From NCBI RefSeq assembly GCF_900323885.1, contig NZ_OOHJ01000011.1, forward strand, positions 248,001 to 312,000: a stretch of DNA of 64,000 nucleotides. The letters are read 5' to 3'. Within the stretch, counting starts at the first letter, position 1. Each line of letters starts with the position of its first letter. This DNA comes from [Actinomadura] parvosata subsp. kistnae. GTDB taxonomy: Bacteria; Actinomycetota; Actinomycetes; Streptosporangiales; Streptosporangiaceae. Of this stretch, positions 18,642-27,329 are shown in pieces. Below the pieces are notes generated by a model. It searched no databases. It saw only the letters and a list, made by a program, of their open reading frames with translations, and was not told the DNA's origin. The position numbers and the translations under genes are program-made.

Positions 18642-19859
18642 TCACTTCTTGAGGACGAGTGCGGCGTTGAACCCGCCGTACCCGCGGGCCAGGACCAGCA
18701 CGGTCCGCAGCTCGCCGTCCCTGGGCTGGCCGAGGACCAGGTCGATGTCGCAGCCGGGGGCGAGCCTGGCCGGGCCCGCCGTGGCCGGGATGACGTCGTC
18801 ACGCAGCGCCAGCAGCGCCGTCGCGACGTCGAGGGCGGCGCCGCCGCCGTACAGGCGCCCGGTCAGCGTCTTCGGCGCGGTGACCGGGACGCCGCGGGGG
18901 CCGAACACCTGCGTGATGGCGCGCGCCTCGGCCAGGTCGTCGCCGGGGTTGCCGGAGGCGTCCGCGAAGACGGCGTCCACCTCCGGCGGGCCGACCTCCG
19001 CGTCGGCCAGGGCGCGCTCGATCGTGCGGCGCAGCGCGGGCGGCCGGTCCGAGCCGGGCGCCGGGTCGAAGCCCGCCGCGTACCCGGCGACCCGGCCGTA
19101 GACGGTGGCGCCGCGCTCCCGGGCGCTGGCGGCGTCCTCCACGATCAGCATGGCGCCGCCCTCGCCCGGCACGTAGCCGGTGGCCGCCGCGTCGAACGGC
19201 AGGTACGCCCGCTCGGGGTCGTCCACGCCGGACAGCTTGCCGCTGGACAGCTGCGCGACCAGCCCGTACGGGCACAGCGAGGCGTCGGTGCCGCCGGTCA
19301 CCACGACGCGGGAGCCGCGCCTGACCAGCCGTCGCGCCTGCCCGACCGCGTCGAGGCCGCCGGCCTGCTCGCAGCAGATGACCCCGCACGGGCCGCGCAT
19401 GCCGTGCCGGATCGACACCTGGCCGGTCGTCGCCGCGTAGAACCAGGCGATCGACTGGTAGGCGCCCACCCACGACGGGCCGTTGAGGTAGAGCCGCTCC
19501 ATCTCGTGCTGGCCGAACTCGGTGCCGCCCGAGGAGCTGGAGGTCACCACGGCCATCTCGTACTCGGGCAGCTCGGCGGGCACCACGCCGGCGTCCGCCA
19601 GCGCGGCCTCGGCCGCCGCCAGCCCCATGTGCGTCCAGTGGTCGGTCTCCCGGATCAGGCGGCTGGGCAGCTGCTCCCCCGCCACGAAACCGGGCACCTG
19701 CCCGGCCACCCGCACCGGGTAGCCGCTCGCGTCGAACCGGGTGATCGGGCCGATGCCCGACTTCCCGGCCAGCGTCGCCTCCCAGTGCGTCTCGGTCCCC
19801 ATCCCGGTCGGCGCGACGACCCCGAGGCCCGTCACCACCGGCATGCCGGATCCGCTCAT
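18642..19859 (-). CDS. Type II PKS chain length factor (KS-beta)
   Basis: 405 residues with the thiolase fold of ketosynthases, but the active-site cysteine is replaced: [15 protein letters not shown] has Gln165 at the nucleophile position, the decarboxylase-type Gln characteristic of CLFs. The second catalytic His is also lost ([12 protein letters not shown] in place of NAHG). It pairs with KS-alpha to set chain length. Start ATG overlaps the stop of the transporter gene (ATGA), so here the CLF is coupled to a transporter rather than to KS-alpha, which lies 7.6 kb away on the plus strand. Confidence 0.95.
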   Translation of the reverse strand: MSGSGMPVVTGLGVVAPTGMGTETHWEATLAGKSGIGPITRFDASGYPVRVAGQVPGFVAGEQLPSRLIRETDHWTHMGLAAAEAALADAGVVPAELPEYEMAVVTSSSSGGTEFGQHEMERLYLNGPSWVGAYQSIAWFYAATTGQVSIRHGMRGPCGVICCEQAGGLDAVGQARRLVRRGSRVVVTGGTDASLCPYGLVAQLSSGKLSGVDDPERAYLPFDAAATGYVPGEGGAMLIVEDAASARERGATVYGRVAGYAAGFDPAPGSDRPPALRRTIERALADAEVGPPEVDAVFADASGNPGDDLAEARAITQVFGPRGVPVTAPKTLTGRLYGGGAALDVATALLALRDDVIPATAGPARLAPGCDIDLVLGQPRDGELRTVLVLARGYGGFNAALVLKK

Positions 19860-21364
19860 CGGCTGCCCTCCCTGACCGCCTGCGTGTCCACTTCGGCCTG
19901 TTCGGTACGGGGGCCGGCCGTCAGCCCGTTGACCAGGGCGCGGCGGCCGAGCGCGAACGCCAGCCCGCAGGCCGTCGCCACGCCGCCGAGCCCGAGGTAG
20001 TACAGAGGCTCGGGAACCACCTCGGCGAGCCGGACCACGCCGCTGCCCAGCCCGCCGCCGAGCCCGGCGAACAGCCACATCAAGCCGAGCGTGCGGCCCA
20101 TGAAGCCCGGCGGCAGCACCTCGGCCGCGGCCGAGATGATCACCGCGGCGACGATGACCTCGCCGCACGCGTGGGTGAGGTAGACGATCACCAGCCACAG
20201 CGGCGACACCTTCTCGCCCGACGCGGCGAACACCGTGGTCAGCGACATGATCAGGAAGCCGCCGCCGACCAGGACGAGGCCGATCGCCAGCTTCACCGGG
20301 ACGTGGTACCGCCCGGCCAGCGCCGGCAGCCCCACGGCGATCAGCGGCGCGAGCAGCAGGATGAACAGCGGCGTCGCGGCCTGCAGCCAGCTCGCCGGGA
20401 TCTCCATGCCGAACACGTGCCGGTCCACGTGGTCCCTGGCGAACAGGTTCAGCAGCGACGCCGCGTGCGCGATGATCATCCAGAAGAGCGTGGAGCCCAG
20501 GAAGACGAACAGGAACGCGCGCAGCCTGCGCCGATGGTGGGCCTCCAGGCCCGGGTTGCGGTAGACCACGACGTAGCAGACGATCGGCACGATCACGCTG
20601 AACACGCCGACCAGCCCGATCGCCAGGCTCACGCTCAGCATCCCGGCCAGCCCCAGCCCCAGCACCACCGCGGCCAGCAGGCCGGCCGCCAGCCCCGTCC
20701 GCCGCACCGCCGACGTGCGCTCACCGGCCGTCAGCGGGCGCACCGGCCGCTGCCCCACGTCGCCGAACTGCGCGGCGCTCACCTTGATCTGCACCGCCGT
20801 CGTCAGCATGACCAGCGCGGCCACCCCGAACGCCAGGCTCCAGCTCACCCGCTCGCCCAGGTAGCCCACCAGCAGCGGGGCGGCCAGCGCGGAGACCTGG
20901 GTGGCGACGTACATGAGCGAGATGCCGGCCTCACGGCCCCGGCTGCCGCCGAACATCAGGTTGATCATGGCCTGGTGGTTCGGCTTGTACACCGCGCCAC
21001 CGACCGCCACCAGCGGCAGCCCCACCGCCGCGCCCCAGCCGGCCGGCACCGCCAGGCACAGATACCCGGCCATGCCGGCCACGCAGCCGGCCAGCAGCGC
21101 CCGCCGGTTGCCGAGCACGCGGTCGCCGAGCCAGCCGCCCGCGATCGACAACATGAACATGAAACCGATCCAGGCGCCGAACAGCGTCGCGGCGTCGGTG
21201 ACCGGCAGGCCGAGACCGCCGCGGGAGGCGGGGGCGGCGGCGTACAGCACGAGGATGGCCTGCAGGCCGTAGAACCCGAAACGCTCGAGCGCGTCGCTGG
21301 TGAACAAGGTCAGGTACCAGCGAGGCATCGCGCGCAGGGTGATGGCTCTGTCAGCGGTGCTCAT
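19856..21364 (-). CDS. POT/PTR-family proton-coupled transporter
   Basis: 502 residues with about 12 to 14 membrane helices. The N-terminus has ERFGFYGLQAILVLY, close to the POT signature ExxERFxYY that couples proton and peptide transport, followed by GGWLGDRVLGNRRALLAG and the PTR2-type GAVYKPNHQAMINLMFG. POT proteins mostly import di- and tripeptides but some move other amphipathic substrates. As first gene of the operon coupled to the CLF it could export the polyketide or supply a peptide or amino acid precursor; the direction is unknown. Confidence 0.88.
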   Translation of the reverse strand: MSTADRAITLRAMPRWYLTLFTSDALERFGFYGLQAILVLYAAAPASRGGLGLPVTDAATLFGAWIGFMFMLSIAGGWLGDRVLGNRRALLAGCVAGMAGYLCLAVPAGWGAAVGLPLVAVGGAVYKPNHQAMINLMFGGSRGREAGISLMYVATQVSALAAPLLVGYLGERVSWSLAFGVAALVMLTTAVQIKVSAAQFGDVGQRPVRPLTAGERTSAVRRTGLAAGLLAAVVLGLGLAGMLSVSLAIGLVGVFSVIVPIVCYVVVYRNPGLEAHHRRRLRAFLFVFLGSTLFWMIIAHAASLLNLFARDHVDRHVFGMEIPASWLQAATPLFILLLAPLIAVGLPALAGRYHVPVKLAIGLVLVGGGFLIMSLTTVFAASGEKVSPLWLVIVYLTHACGEVIVAAVIISAAAEVLPPGFMGRTLGLMWLFAGLGGGLGSGVVRLAEVVPEPLYYLGLGGVATACGLAFALGRRALVNGLTAGPRTEQAEVDTQAVREGSR

Positions 21365-21877
21365 CGCGCCCCGCCGTCCGGGGGTGCGCCGGCGAGCGCC
21401 GGTACTCTCACGTCGTTCATGCAGGCCCTTCTTTCGGCTCGACCAAGCAACACCTCTTGCGTACGGGACCCGACTCGAATCTGCCTTGCGTTGCGGGCAG
21501 CGAGCCGATCGACGGCCGGTGCGTAAGGGGGATACGGAAGGGCCGAAAGGCTGCTCGAACGAGCGCGGCCCTGGAGTATCGAGGGGTGCCGCACCACCCC
21601 TACTTGGACGTCACCCTGCGTCACCACCCGGGGTGGTGGCCCCGAAATGCCGGTCGCCCGGGGGAAGATCTTCGGTGTCGATATCGGCAACCTGCATGGC
21701 GCAGCCTGGAATCGAATGTCCGTGACGAGCAATCACCCGGAAGAATGGTCGGACGAGAAAAGGTTCATTCGCGTTCCAAAGCACGGTGAAAATGCGTCTA
21801 CAACCAGCCGCCGCGCGCCCGATCGGGCAAGGATCGCGAAGTGAGGCCGAACCGCTGAGCGAGAACGTCTTCGACGA
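21365..21877. other. Intergenic region upstream of the transporter-CLF operon
   Basis: About 510 bases with no convincing gene. On the minus strand, TCGAGCC (21442-21436) and TCGAGTC (21478-21472) resemble SARP heptamers but are 36 bases apart and so out of 11-bp phase. The operon promoter probably lies here. The rest shows no recognised structure. Confidence 0.4.
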
Positions 21878-22476
21878 TCACCTGGACGCTGCCCGATCGG
21901 GAGCACGACGACGGTAGCGGCCCGGAAGCGCGCCGTACGCGGCGCGGAAGACGCGGCTGAAGTGCGCCGCGTCGGAGAAGTCCCACCGGGCGGCGATGGC
22001 CCGCACCGGGTAGGGACGCAGACGAGGGCCGGCCAGGTCCAGACGGCATCGCTCCAGGCGCAGGTGCGGGATCCAGGCCGAGATCGTCATGTCGTGCCCG
22101 GCGAACAGCTCGTGCAGGTGGCTCACGGAGATCCGGTGTGCGGCGGCGATGCTGCGCGGGGACAGGCGCGGATCGCCGAGCCGTCTGTGGATGTGGTCCA
22201 TGACGCGTGAACGGAGCAGGTGGCGCCGAGCTTCGGCCGTGCCGGCGAGGGGGATGCGGTTCTTCGCGATCGAATCACCTCGATCCGGCACATTTCCGGA
22301 TCGTCCTGCCGAATCGGCCAGCACGCCCTCGTCGAGAGGTGCGGTCGTACCCGCCCCCCCGACTCCGTCGTCCAGAGATCGCCGACGTCGTGCCGGCCCC
22401 GCGAGCCCCGGTCACCCGCCGCGAGGCCGAAGGAGATCAGGACCGCCAAAACCGCGGACACGAGACGATGACGCAT
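21878..22476 (-). CDS. AraC-type HTH protein lacking the usual N-terminal domain, apparent frameshift
   Basis: The last 110 residues are a clear AraC/XylS double helix-turn-helix: RVMDHIHRRLGDPRLSP, AAHRISVSHLHELF and IAARWDFSDAAHFSRVFRAAY. Upstream in the same frame only about 35 residues remain and there is no sensor domain, so the gene is truncated compared with the usual ~320 residues. A strong GGAGG (22481-22485) precedes an ATG at 22476 starting MRHRLVSAVLAVLISFGLAA, a signal-like hydrophobic segment. Its frame joins the AraC frame if one base is added to the C7 run at 22354-22360, giving about 199 residues. Alternatives are two separate fragments. It may be a decaying regulator. Confidence 0.5.
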
Positions 22477-22672
22477 TGCTCCTCCAGAAGAATCGGACCT
22501 CATCCGAGAGTCACAAAAAAGGGGAAATGCGTCATTGACTGGCAGTTCGCGAAAAATCGTCAGACGACACGCGCACCAATTGTCTGCCCATCCGCGGAAA
22601 CTTTACTCTCCGTATTCCGCGGCCCGCCGGGACCGGTGGAGGCAGACGGCGGCGGTAAGAGGCGGAAGGCTG

Positions 22673-23368
22673 TCAGGTGAGGACGACGCCTCCGGCGAGG
22701 CGGGCCACGAGAGCGGGCACATCCCCCCGCTCGACCTCCAGCTCCACGCCGCGCTCGACGCCCAGCTCCACCCCTCCCCCGGCGTCCGGCTCCACCCCTC
22801 GCTCGACGCCCAGCTCCGCCCCGCGCTCGGCGTCCGGCTTCATCCCGAGCGCGCGCAGGCGGGCGCGTGCCCGCTCCGGGTCGGGATGCCGCCCGGTCAG
22901 GGAGAGCAGCGGCACCTCGGGCAGGCCGCGCTCGGCGGGATGCACGGTGGCGCCCCAGTCGATGAGGAACGGCGTCAGCGGGTCGCGCCCCGGCATGGTC
23001 AGCCGCCACTCCAGCAGCTCACCGTCCACCGTCCGGCGCGACATCGGCCGCGGCTCCCCCAGGTCGAGGCCGTGCCGCCGCGCCTCGGCGAGGGTGCCGT
23101 CCAGGTCGGCGGGCCGCACGCACCAGTTGACCAGCCGCGGCCCGTCCAGCTCGTCGACCGAGAACCACCGCGGCCCATCCGGCTCCGGCTGCTCCGGATC
23201 CGGCCCGACGATCTCCAGATAGCGCCGGCCGCCGAGGCCGAGCAGGTAGTTACGGGTGCCGAGCCCCAGATGCCGGCCACCCTCGGCAGGCCGCACACCG
23301 AGCGCTCGCTCCAGCGCGGCGACGGTGTCGAGGAGGGCGGGCGTGGCGTACACGAGATGATCGAGCAT
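22673..23368 (-). CDS. VOC-fold glyoxalase-like protein
   Basis: 231 residues starting MLDHLVYATPALLDTVAALE, the first beta-alpha-beta unit of a vicinal oxygen chelate (glyoxalase-like) domain, with GTRNYLLGLGGRRYLEIVGP and VNWCVRPADLDGTLAEARRHG as the next units. The reaction is not predictable; many family members are uncharacterised. Residues about 175 to 215 are an acidic repeat (GVELGVERGVE-like) encoded by a GC-rich tandem DNA repeat at about 22728-22838, not part of the VOC fold. The gene stands alone, with no neighbour in the same direction within 150 bases. Confidence 0.75.
   Translation of the reverse strand: MLDHLVYATPALLDTVAALERALGVRPAEGGRHLGLGTRNYLLGLGGRRYLEIVGPDPEQPEPDGPRWFSVDELDGPRLVNWCVRPADLDGTLAEARRHGLDLGEPRPMSRRTVDGELLEWRLTMPGRDPLTPFLIDWGATVHPAERGLPEVPLLSLTGRHPDPERARARLRALGMKPDAERGAELGVERGVEPDAGGGVELGVERGVELEVERGDVPALVARLAGGVVLT
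22728..22838. repeat. Imperfect tandem repeat in the 3' part of the VOC gene
   Basis: Repeats of CGCTCGACGCCCAGCTCCA-like units, in frame, encode the E/G/V-rich segment near the C-terminus of the VOC protein. Copies differ by several bases. Confidence 0.75.
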
Positions 23369-23562
23369 GGCTCAAGACCCTAGTGAGATCGCGGCGGCCC
23401 GCTCGGGCCGCACCGGCGCGGCGGCGGTGCCGCCCGTCCCGGCGACGACCCGCCGGCCGTGGACGCCGGTGGCGCGGCTGACCGCCCGCGTCGGCCTGAT
23501 CCGCTCCCTGCGCCTGGACTGACCGGCGCCCCTTCCCGGGTGAGAGGGCGGGCCCGGCGTGT

Positions 23563-24774
23563 TCATGCCGGATAGGCGTGCGTCTCGGTGGCCTTGACCG
23601 ACGCCCAGATGTGCTGGCCGGCGGTCAGGTCGAGGTCGGCCAGGGCGGCCGGGGTGATGTCGGCGAAGACGGCGACGGGGCCGTCGAGGTGGACGCGGAC
23701 GTTGTCGCCGTGCCGTTCGATGCCCTCGATGCGGGCCTGCCACAGGTTGCGGGGGCTGCCGTCGGGGCGGGTGCGGTAGAGGGCGACGGCGGCGGGCGGG
23801 AAGGCGACGAACGCGGGCCCCGTGAGGTGCTCGGAGGTGTGCAGCAGCAGCTCGCCGACCTTGACCCCGGCCCCGTCGGCCGTGCCGCGGTGGAGGTTGA
23901 GGCCGACGAGGCGGGCGACGTAGTCGGTGCGGGGGCGGCGGGCGACCTCGGCCGGCGGGCCCTGCTGGACGACGGCGCCGTGCTCGATGACCACCAGCCG
24001 GTCGGCCAGCACCATGGCGTCGAGCGGGTCGTGGGTGACCAGGACGGTGGCGCCGTCGAAGTCGGCGAGGTGGCGGCGGAGCTGGGAGCGGATTCGCAGC
24101 CGGGTGTGGGCGTCGAGGGCGGCCAGCGGCTCGTCCAGCAGCAGCAGCTCGGGCCGTACGGCGAGCGCGCGGGCGAGCGCGACCCGCTGCGCCTGCCCGC
24201 CGGACAGCTGCCGGGGCCTGGCGGCGGCGCGCTCGGCCAGGCCGACGCGGTCCAGCAGCTCGGCGGCGGTGCGGCGGGCCTCGGCCTTGGGGACGCCCTG
24301 GCAGCGCGGGCCGAAGGCGACGTTCTCCAGCACGGTCAGGTGCGGGAAGAGCAGGTAGTCCTGGAACACCATGCCGATGGGGCGGCTCTCGGCGGGCAGC
24401 GGGTGCAGCGGCCTGCCGCGCAGCGTGATGTGCCCTCCCGACAGGGGGGTGAGCCCGGCGAGGGCGCGCAGGGCGGTGGTCTTGCCCGCGCCGTTCGGGC
24501 CGAGCAGCGCCACCACCTCGCCCGCCCGTACGCCGAGGGTGAGGTCGAGGGTGAAGGCGGGCCTGGTGACCACCAGCCGCGCGTCCAGGCTCATGCCCTG
24601 ATCCTCCTGGCGCGGCTCCTCCGCCGGACGGCGATCGCCATGACCCGGTCCCTCCGCCGGACGGCGATCGCCATCTCGCGGTCCCTCCGCCGGACGGCGG
24701 TCGTCATCACGCGGCTCCTCCGCCGGACGGCGGTCGTCATCGCGCGGTTCCTCCGGTGGAACGCCGGCCGTCAT
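23563..24774 (-). CDS. modC: Molybdate ABC transporter ATP-binding protein
   Basis: About 403 residues as read from ATG 24774. The ATPase domain starts near residue 61 (a second ATG at 24594, MSLDARL) with Walker [13 protein letters not shown]-loop [13 protein letters not shown], signature [16 protein letters not shown], Walker [13 protein letters not shown] and switch His VLVTHDP. The C-terminus has a TOBE/Mop-like module ([19 protein letters not shown]). The first 60 residues are four copies of an [15 protein letters not shown] unit from a 33-bp DNA repeat. ATG 24774 overlaps the permease stop, so either the repeats are translated as an extension or 24594 is used. It powers molybdate uptake with ModB and ModA. 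Confidence 0.9.
   Translation of the reverse strand: MTAGVPPEEPRDDDRRPAEEPRDDDRRPAEGPRDGDRRPAEGPGHGDRRPAEEPRQEDQGMSLDARLVVTRPAFTLDLTLGVRAGEVVALLGPNGAGKTTALRALAGLTPLSGGHITLRGRPLHPLPAESRPIGMVFQDYLLFPHLTVLENVAFGPRCQGVPKAEARRTAAELLDRVGLAERAAARPRQLSGGQAQRVALARALAVRPELLLLDEPLAALDAHTRLRIRSQLRRHLADFDGATVLVTHDPLDAMVLADRLVVIEHGAVVQQGPPAEVARRPRTDYVARLVGLNLHRGTADGAGVKVGELLLHTSEHLTGPAFVAFPPAAVALYRTRPDGSPRNLWQARIEGIERHGDNVRVHLDGPVAVFADITPAALADLDLTAGQHIWASVKATETHAYPA
24610..24758. repeat. 33-bp tandem repeat at the modB/modC junction
   Basis: Unit core CCGCCGGACGGCG starts at 24621, 24654, 24687 and 24720, an exact 33-bp period with a partial fifth copy. It lies between the overlapping ATGA of modB/modC and the first residue of the ATPase domain and stays in frame. 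Confidence 0.92.
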
Positions 24775-25676
24775 GGTGCGCTCACCCAGCGGTCGCGCAG
24801 GCTGGCCAGGATGACCACCGACACGGCCAGCAGCACCAGGCTGAGCACGATGGCCGCCTCCGGCTCGGTCTCCAGGGCCAGGTAGACGGCCAGCGGCATG
24901 GTCCGGGTGGTGCCGGGGAAGTTGCCCGCGAACGTGATCGTCGCCCCGAACTCGCCCAGCGCCCGCGCCCAGCACAGCACCGCCCGGCCACGACGCCGGG
25001 CATCACCATGGGCAGCGTCACTCGCCGGAACACCGTCCACCGCGAGGCCCCGAGGGTGGCGGCGGCCTCCTCGTAGCGCCGGTCGGCGCCGCGCAGCGCG
25101 CCTTCGACGCTGATGACGAGGAACGGCATCGCCACGAACGCCTCGGCGACGACGACTCCGGCCGTGGTGAACGGCAGCGTGATCCCGAACGCGCCCTCCA
25201 GCCACTGCCCGACGAGCCCCCGCCGTCCGAGCACGAGCAGCAGGGCGACGCCGCCGACCACGGGCGGCAGCACGAGCGGCACCGTGACCAGGGCCCGCAC
25301 CAGCCGCCGCCCGGGGAACTCGGTGCGGGCCAGCAGCCAGGCCAGCGGCACGCCGAGCAGCAGGCAGACGGCGGTGGCGACGGTGGCGGTGATCAGTGAC
25401 AGCCGCAGCGCCTCCAGGACGTGCGGCTCGGCGAGCCGCTGCGGCAGCGTGGACCATGGCGCGCGGACGAGCAGCCCCGCGAGCGGCAGCGTCAGGAACA
25501 CCAGCCCCGCCAGCGCGGGCACGACCAGCATCCACGGCAGCCGCCCGCGACCGCGCGCCGCGCGCCCGGGCGCCCGGTGAGGCGGCGCGGGCGCTCGGTG
25601 AGGCGGCGCAGGGGCTCGGTGAGGCCGCGGCGCGGGGCTCGGCCGAGTCGAGGTGTTCTGGGGCGGGAGGGCTCAT
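24771..25676 (-). CDS. modB: Molybdate ABC transporter permease, apparent frameshift(s)
   Basis: The membrane part starts at [20 protein letters not shown] (ATG 25531) and shows five or six helices and the permease EAA loop [21 protein letters not shown]. The frame breaks near 24983; one added base restores [15 protein letters not shown] and the conserved [23 protein letters not shown] end. Upstream of 25531 an ATG at 25676, 5 bases after the modA stop, opens a different frame through Ala/Ser/Pro repeats; connecting it would need a further shift of opposite apparent sign, so the true start is uncertain. It forms the channel for molybdate in the modABC operon. Confidence 0.8.
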   Translation of the reverse strand: MSPPAPEHLDSAEPRAAASPSPCAASPSARAASPGARARGARSRAAAVDAGRARAGGAGVPDAAARGAARPRAMVHAAAAARRAARPGGAAAVTDHRHRRHRRLPAARRAAGLAAGPHRVPRAAAGAGPGHGAARAAARGRRRRPAARARTAGARRAVAGGRVRDHAAVHHGRSRRRRGVRGDAVPRHQRRRRAARRRPALRGGRRHPRGLAVDGVPASDAAHGDARRRGRAVLCWARALGEFGATITFAGNFPGTTRTMPLAVYLALETEPEAAIVLSLVLLAVSVVILASLRDRWVSAP

Positions 25677-25681
25677 GCCGG

Positions 25682-26482
25682 TCAGGCCGCCTCGAAGCCG
25701 GCCTTGGTGAGGACGTCCTCGCCCTGCTGCGACAGCACCAGGTCCACGAACTGCCGGGCGAGGTCACCGGCCGGGGCCCTGGTCAAGGCGGCGATCGGGT
25801 AGTCGTTGATCGCCTGGTCGGCCTCGGGGAACGCGATCCCCCGCACCTTCCCGCCGGCGGCGATCACGTCGGTCCGGTAGACGAGCGCGACGTCCACCTC
25901 GCCGAGCTCGACCTTGGTCAGCGTGGCCTTGACGTCCTGCTCCAGGGTGACCGGGGTGACCTTCAGGCCGGCCGCGCCGAGCGCCTTGGCCGCCGCCGCC
26001 CCGCACGGCACCTGCTCGGCGCACAGCGCCACCTTCACCTTGGGGTCGGCGAGGTCCTTCAGCGCGTCCACCCTGGCCGGGTTGTCCTTGGGGACGGCGA
26101 TCTGCAGCTTGTTGCGCACGAACGTGGCCGGGGCGGCGGCCAGCGACGCGTCCGTCACCGTCTTCATCGTGGCCGGGCTGGCCGCGGCGAACACGTCCGC
26201 CGGCGCCCCCTGGGTGATCTGCTGGGCCAGCGTGGCGCTGGAGCCGAAGTTGAACCTCACCGTCGTGCCCGGATGCGCAGCCTCGAAGACCTTGCCGAGC
26301 TCGGTGAACGTGCCGGTCAGCGAGGCCGCCGCGAACACCGTCACCTCCTTCGCCCCCGCACCGGAGGACGAGCCGGCCGCCGGCGGCGTGCCCGCCCCGC
26401 CGGACCCGCAGCCGGACAGGCCCGCCAGGGCGAGCGCGACGGGCAGGGCGATCGCCCATCGGGAAAGACGCCTGATCACCAA
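25682..26482 (-). CDS. modA: Molybdate-binding lipoprotein
   Basis: 266 residues with a lipoprotein signal: basic VIRRLSR start, hydrophobic stretch and lipobox LSGC, giving an acylated Cys near residue 25. The periplasmic-binding fold has [46 protein letters not shown] and [13 protein letters not shown], which are hallmark ModA segments contacting the oxyanion. It heads the operon modA-modB-modC on the minus strand, 9 bases after the regulator gene stop. High-affinity molybdate or tungstate capture at the outer face of the membrane is the role. Confidence 0.93.
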   Translation of the reverse strand: MVIRRLSRWAIALPVALALAGLSGCGSGGAGTPPAAGSSSGAGAKEVTVFAAASLTGTFTELGKVFEAAHPGTTVRFNFGSSATLAQQITQGAPADVFAAASPATMKTVTDASLAAAPATFVRNKLQIAVPKDNPARVDALKDLADPKVKVALCAEQVPCGAAAAKALGAAGLKVTPVTLEQDVKATLTKVELGEVDVALVYRTDVIAAGGKVRGIAFPEADQAINDYPIAALTRAPAGDLARQFVDLVLSQQGEDVLTKAGFEAA

Positions 26483-26491
26483 GGGGGCTCC

Positions 26492-26905
26492 TCACACCTG
26501 GCCGGCCACGCGCTCGTGTCCGGGGATCTCCACGACGACGTTGGTGGACTTGATCACGGCGACCGCCACGACCCCCGCCTCCAGGCCCAGCTCGTCGGCG
26601 GCCTGTCTGCTCATCAGCGACACCACTCGGAACGGCCCGGCGGCGATCTCCACCTGGGCCATCACGGCGTCGCGGAGCACCTCGGTGACGATGCCCCTGA
26701 AGCGGTTGCGCGCCGAGGACCGGCCGCCGTCGCCGCTCTCCCCGACCTGCGCGCGGGCGAAAGCGGCCAGGTCGGCGCCGCGGATGCGCCGGTGGCCGTG
26801 CTCGTCGCGCTCGGCACTCAGCCGGCCCGCGTCGACCCACCGGCGCACGGTGTCGGAGCTGACCCCGAGCAGCGCCGCGGCCTCACTGATGCGGAACGTC
26901 GTCAC
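26492..26905 (-). CDS. HTH plus TOBE-domain molybdenum-responsive regulator
   Basis: 137 residues from GTG 26905. A MerR/excisionase-like winged helix (FRISEAAALLGVSSDTVRRWVDAGRL, then HGHRRIRGADLAAF) is followed by a single TOBE/Mop domain (SARNRFRGIVTEVLRDAVMAQVEIAAGPFRVVSLMSR). Actinobacteria often use this small HTH-Mop protein in place of classical ModE to sense molybdate. Immediately upstream of modABC in the same direction, it is likely a repressor of this operon. An upstream start at 27010 would add 35 residues without family similarity and was not chosen. Confidence 0.85.
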   Translation of the reverse strand: MTTFRISEAAALLGVSSDTVRRWVDAGRLSAERDEHGHRRIRGADLAAFARAQVGESGDGGRSSARNRFRGIVTEVLRDAVMAQVEIAAGPFRVVSLMSRQAADELGLEAGVVAVAVIKSTNVVVEIPGHERVAGQV

Positions 26906-27006
26906 AAGCGTCCACTCTAACGCCCGCACCTGCCAGCCTGAAGCCCGGGAAGCCATCGCACCGGCGATACATCTACAGGAATGACCCTGGCATTCGCGAA
27001 GGAGCG

Positions 27007-27213
27007 TCATCCCGCCGGGTCGGCGCCCTGGCGGATGGCGGCGGCGTACCGCGCGGCGAGCCGGTCGCGCTCGGCGCGGCAGGCCGCGGCCCGCCAGGTG
27101 AGCCCGGCCGACTCCAGGTCGTCGATCTCGGCCTGCAACCGGAACAGGCGCTCGCGGCGGGTGGGCGCGGGTCGCCCGTCGGGCGTGTCCTCCGGGCGGT
27201 ACGCGATGCTCAC
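27007..27213 (-). CDS. Small conserved-looking protein of unknown function
   Basis: A 68-residue protein starting MSIAYRPEDTPDGR, with GTG 27213 preceded by GGAGGA at a good distance. The middle (RRERLFRLQAEIDDLESAGL) is an amphipathic helix with coiled-coil character, and a second helix AACRAERDRLAARYAAAIRQ follows. No signal peptide or catalytic motif is visible. It lies between the molybdate regulator and the LuxR gene on the same strand. I do not recognise a family; the strong ribosome site and codon use support a real gene. Confidence 0.55.
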   Translation of the reverse strand: MSIAYRPEDTPDGRPAPTRRERLFRLQAEIDDLESAGLTWRAAACRAERDRLAARYAAAIRQGADPAG

Positions 27214-27329
27214 GACATCCTCCGGCCGTCCTTGACGCCCGTCGCCGCCCTGGGGCTGGGGCGGGAAGCGGTGCGTCTCCGCCGAGAACGGTAGATCGAC
27301 GGCACCCGTCCGCGATTCGGGAGATCTCC

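Noticed and set aside
23367..23522. 51-residue plus-strand ORF (MAQDPSEIAAARSG...) between the VOC and modC genes
   Set aside because: It has a plausible ATG but no ribosome site and overlaps the VOC start; no homology could be recognised, so it is not listed as a gene.
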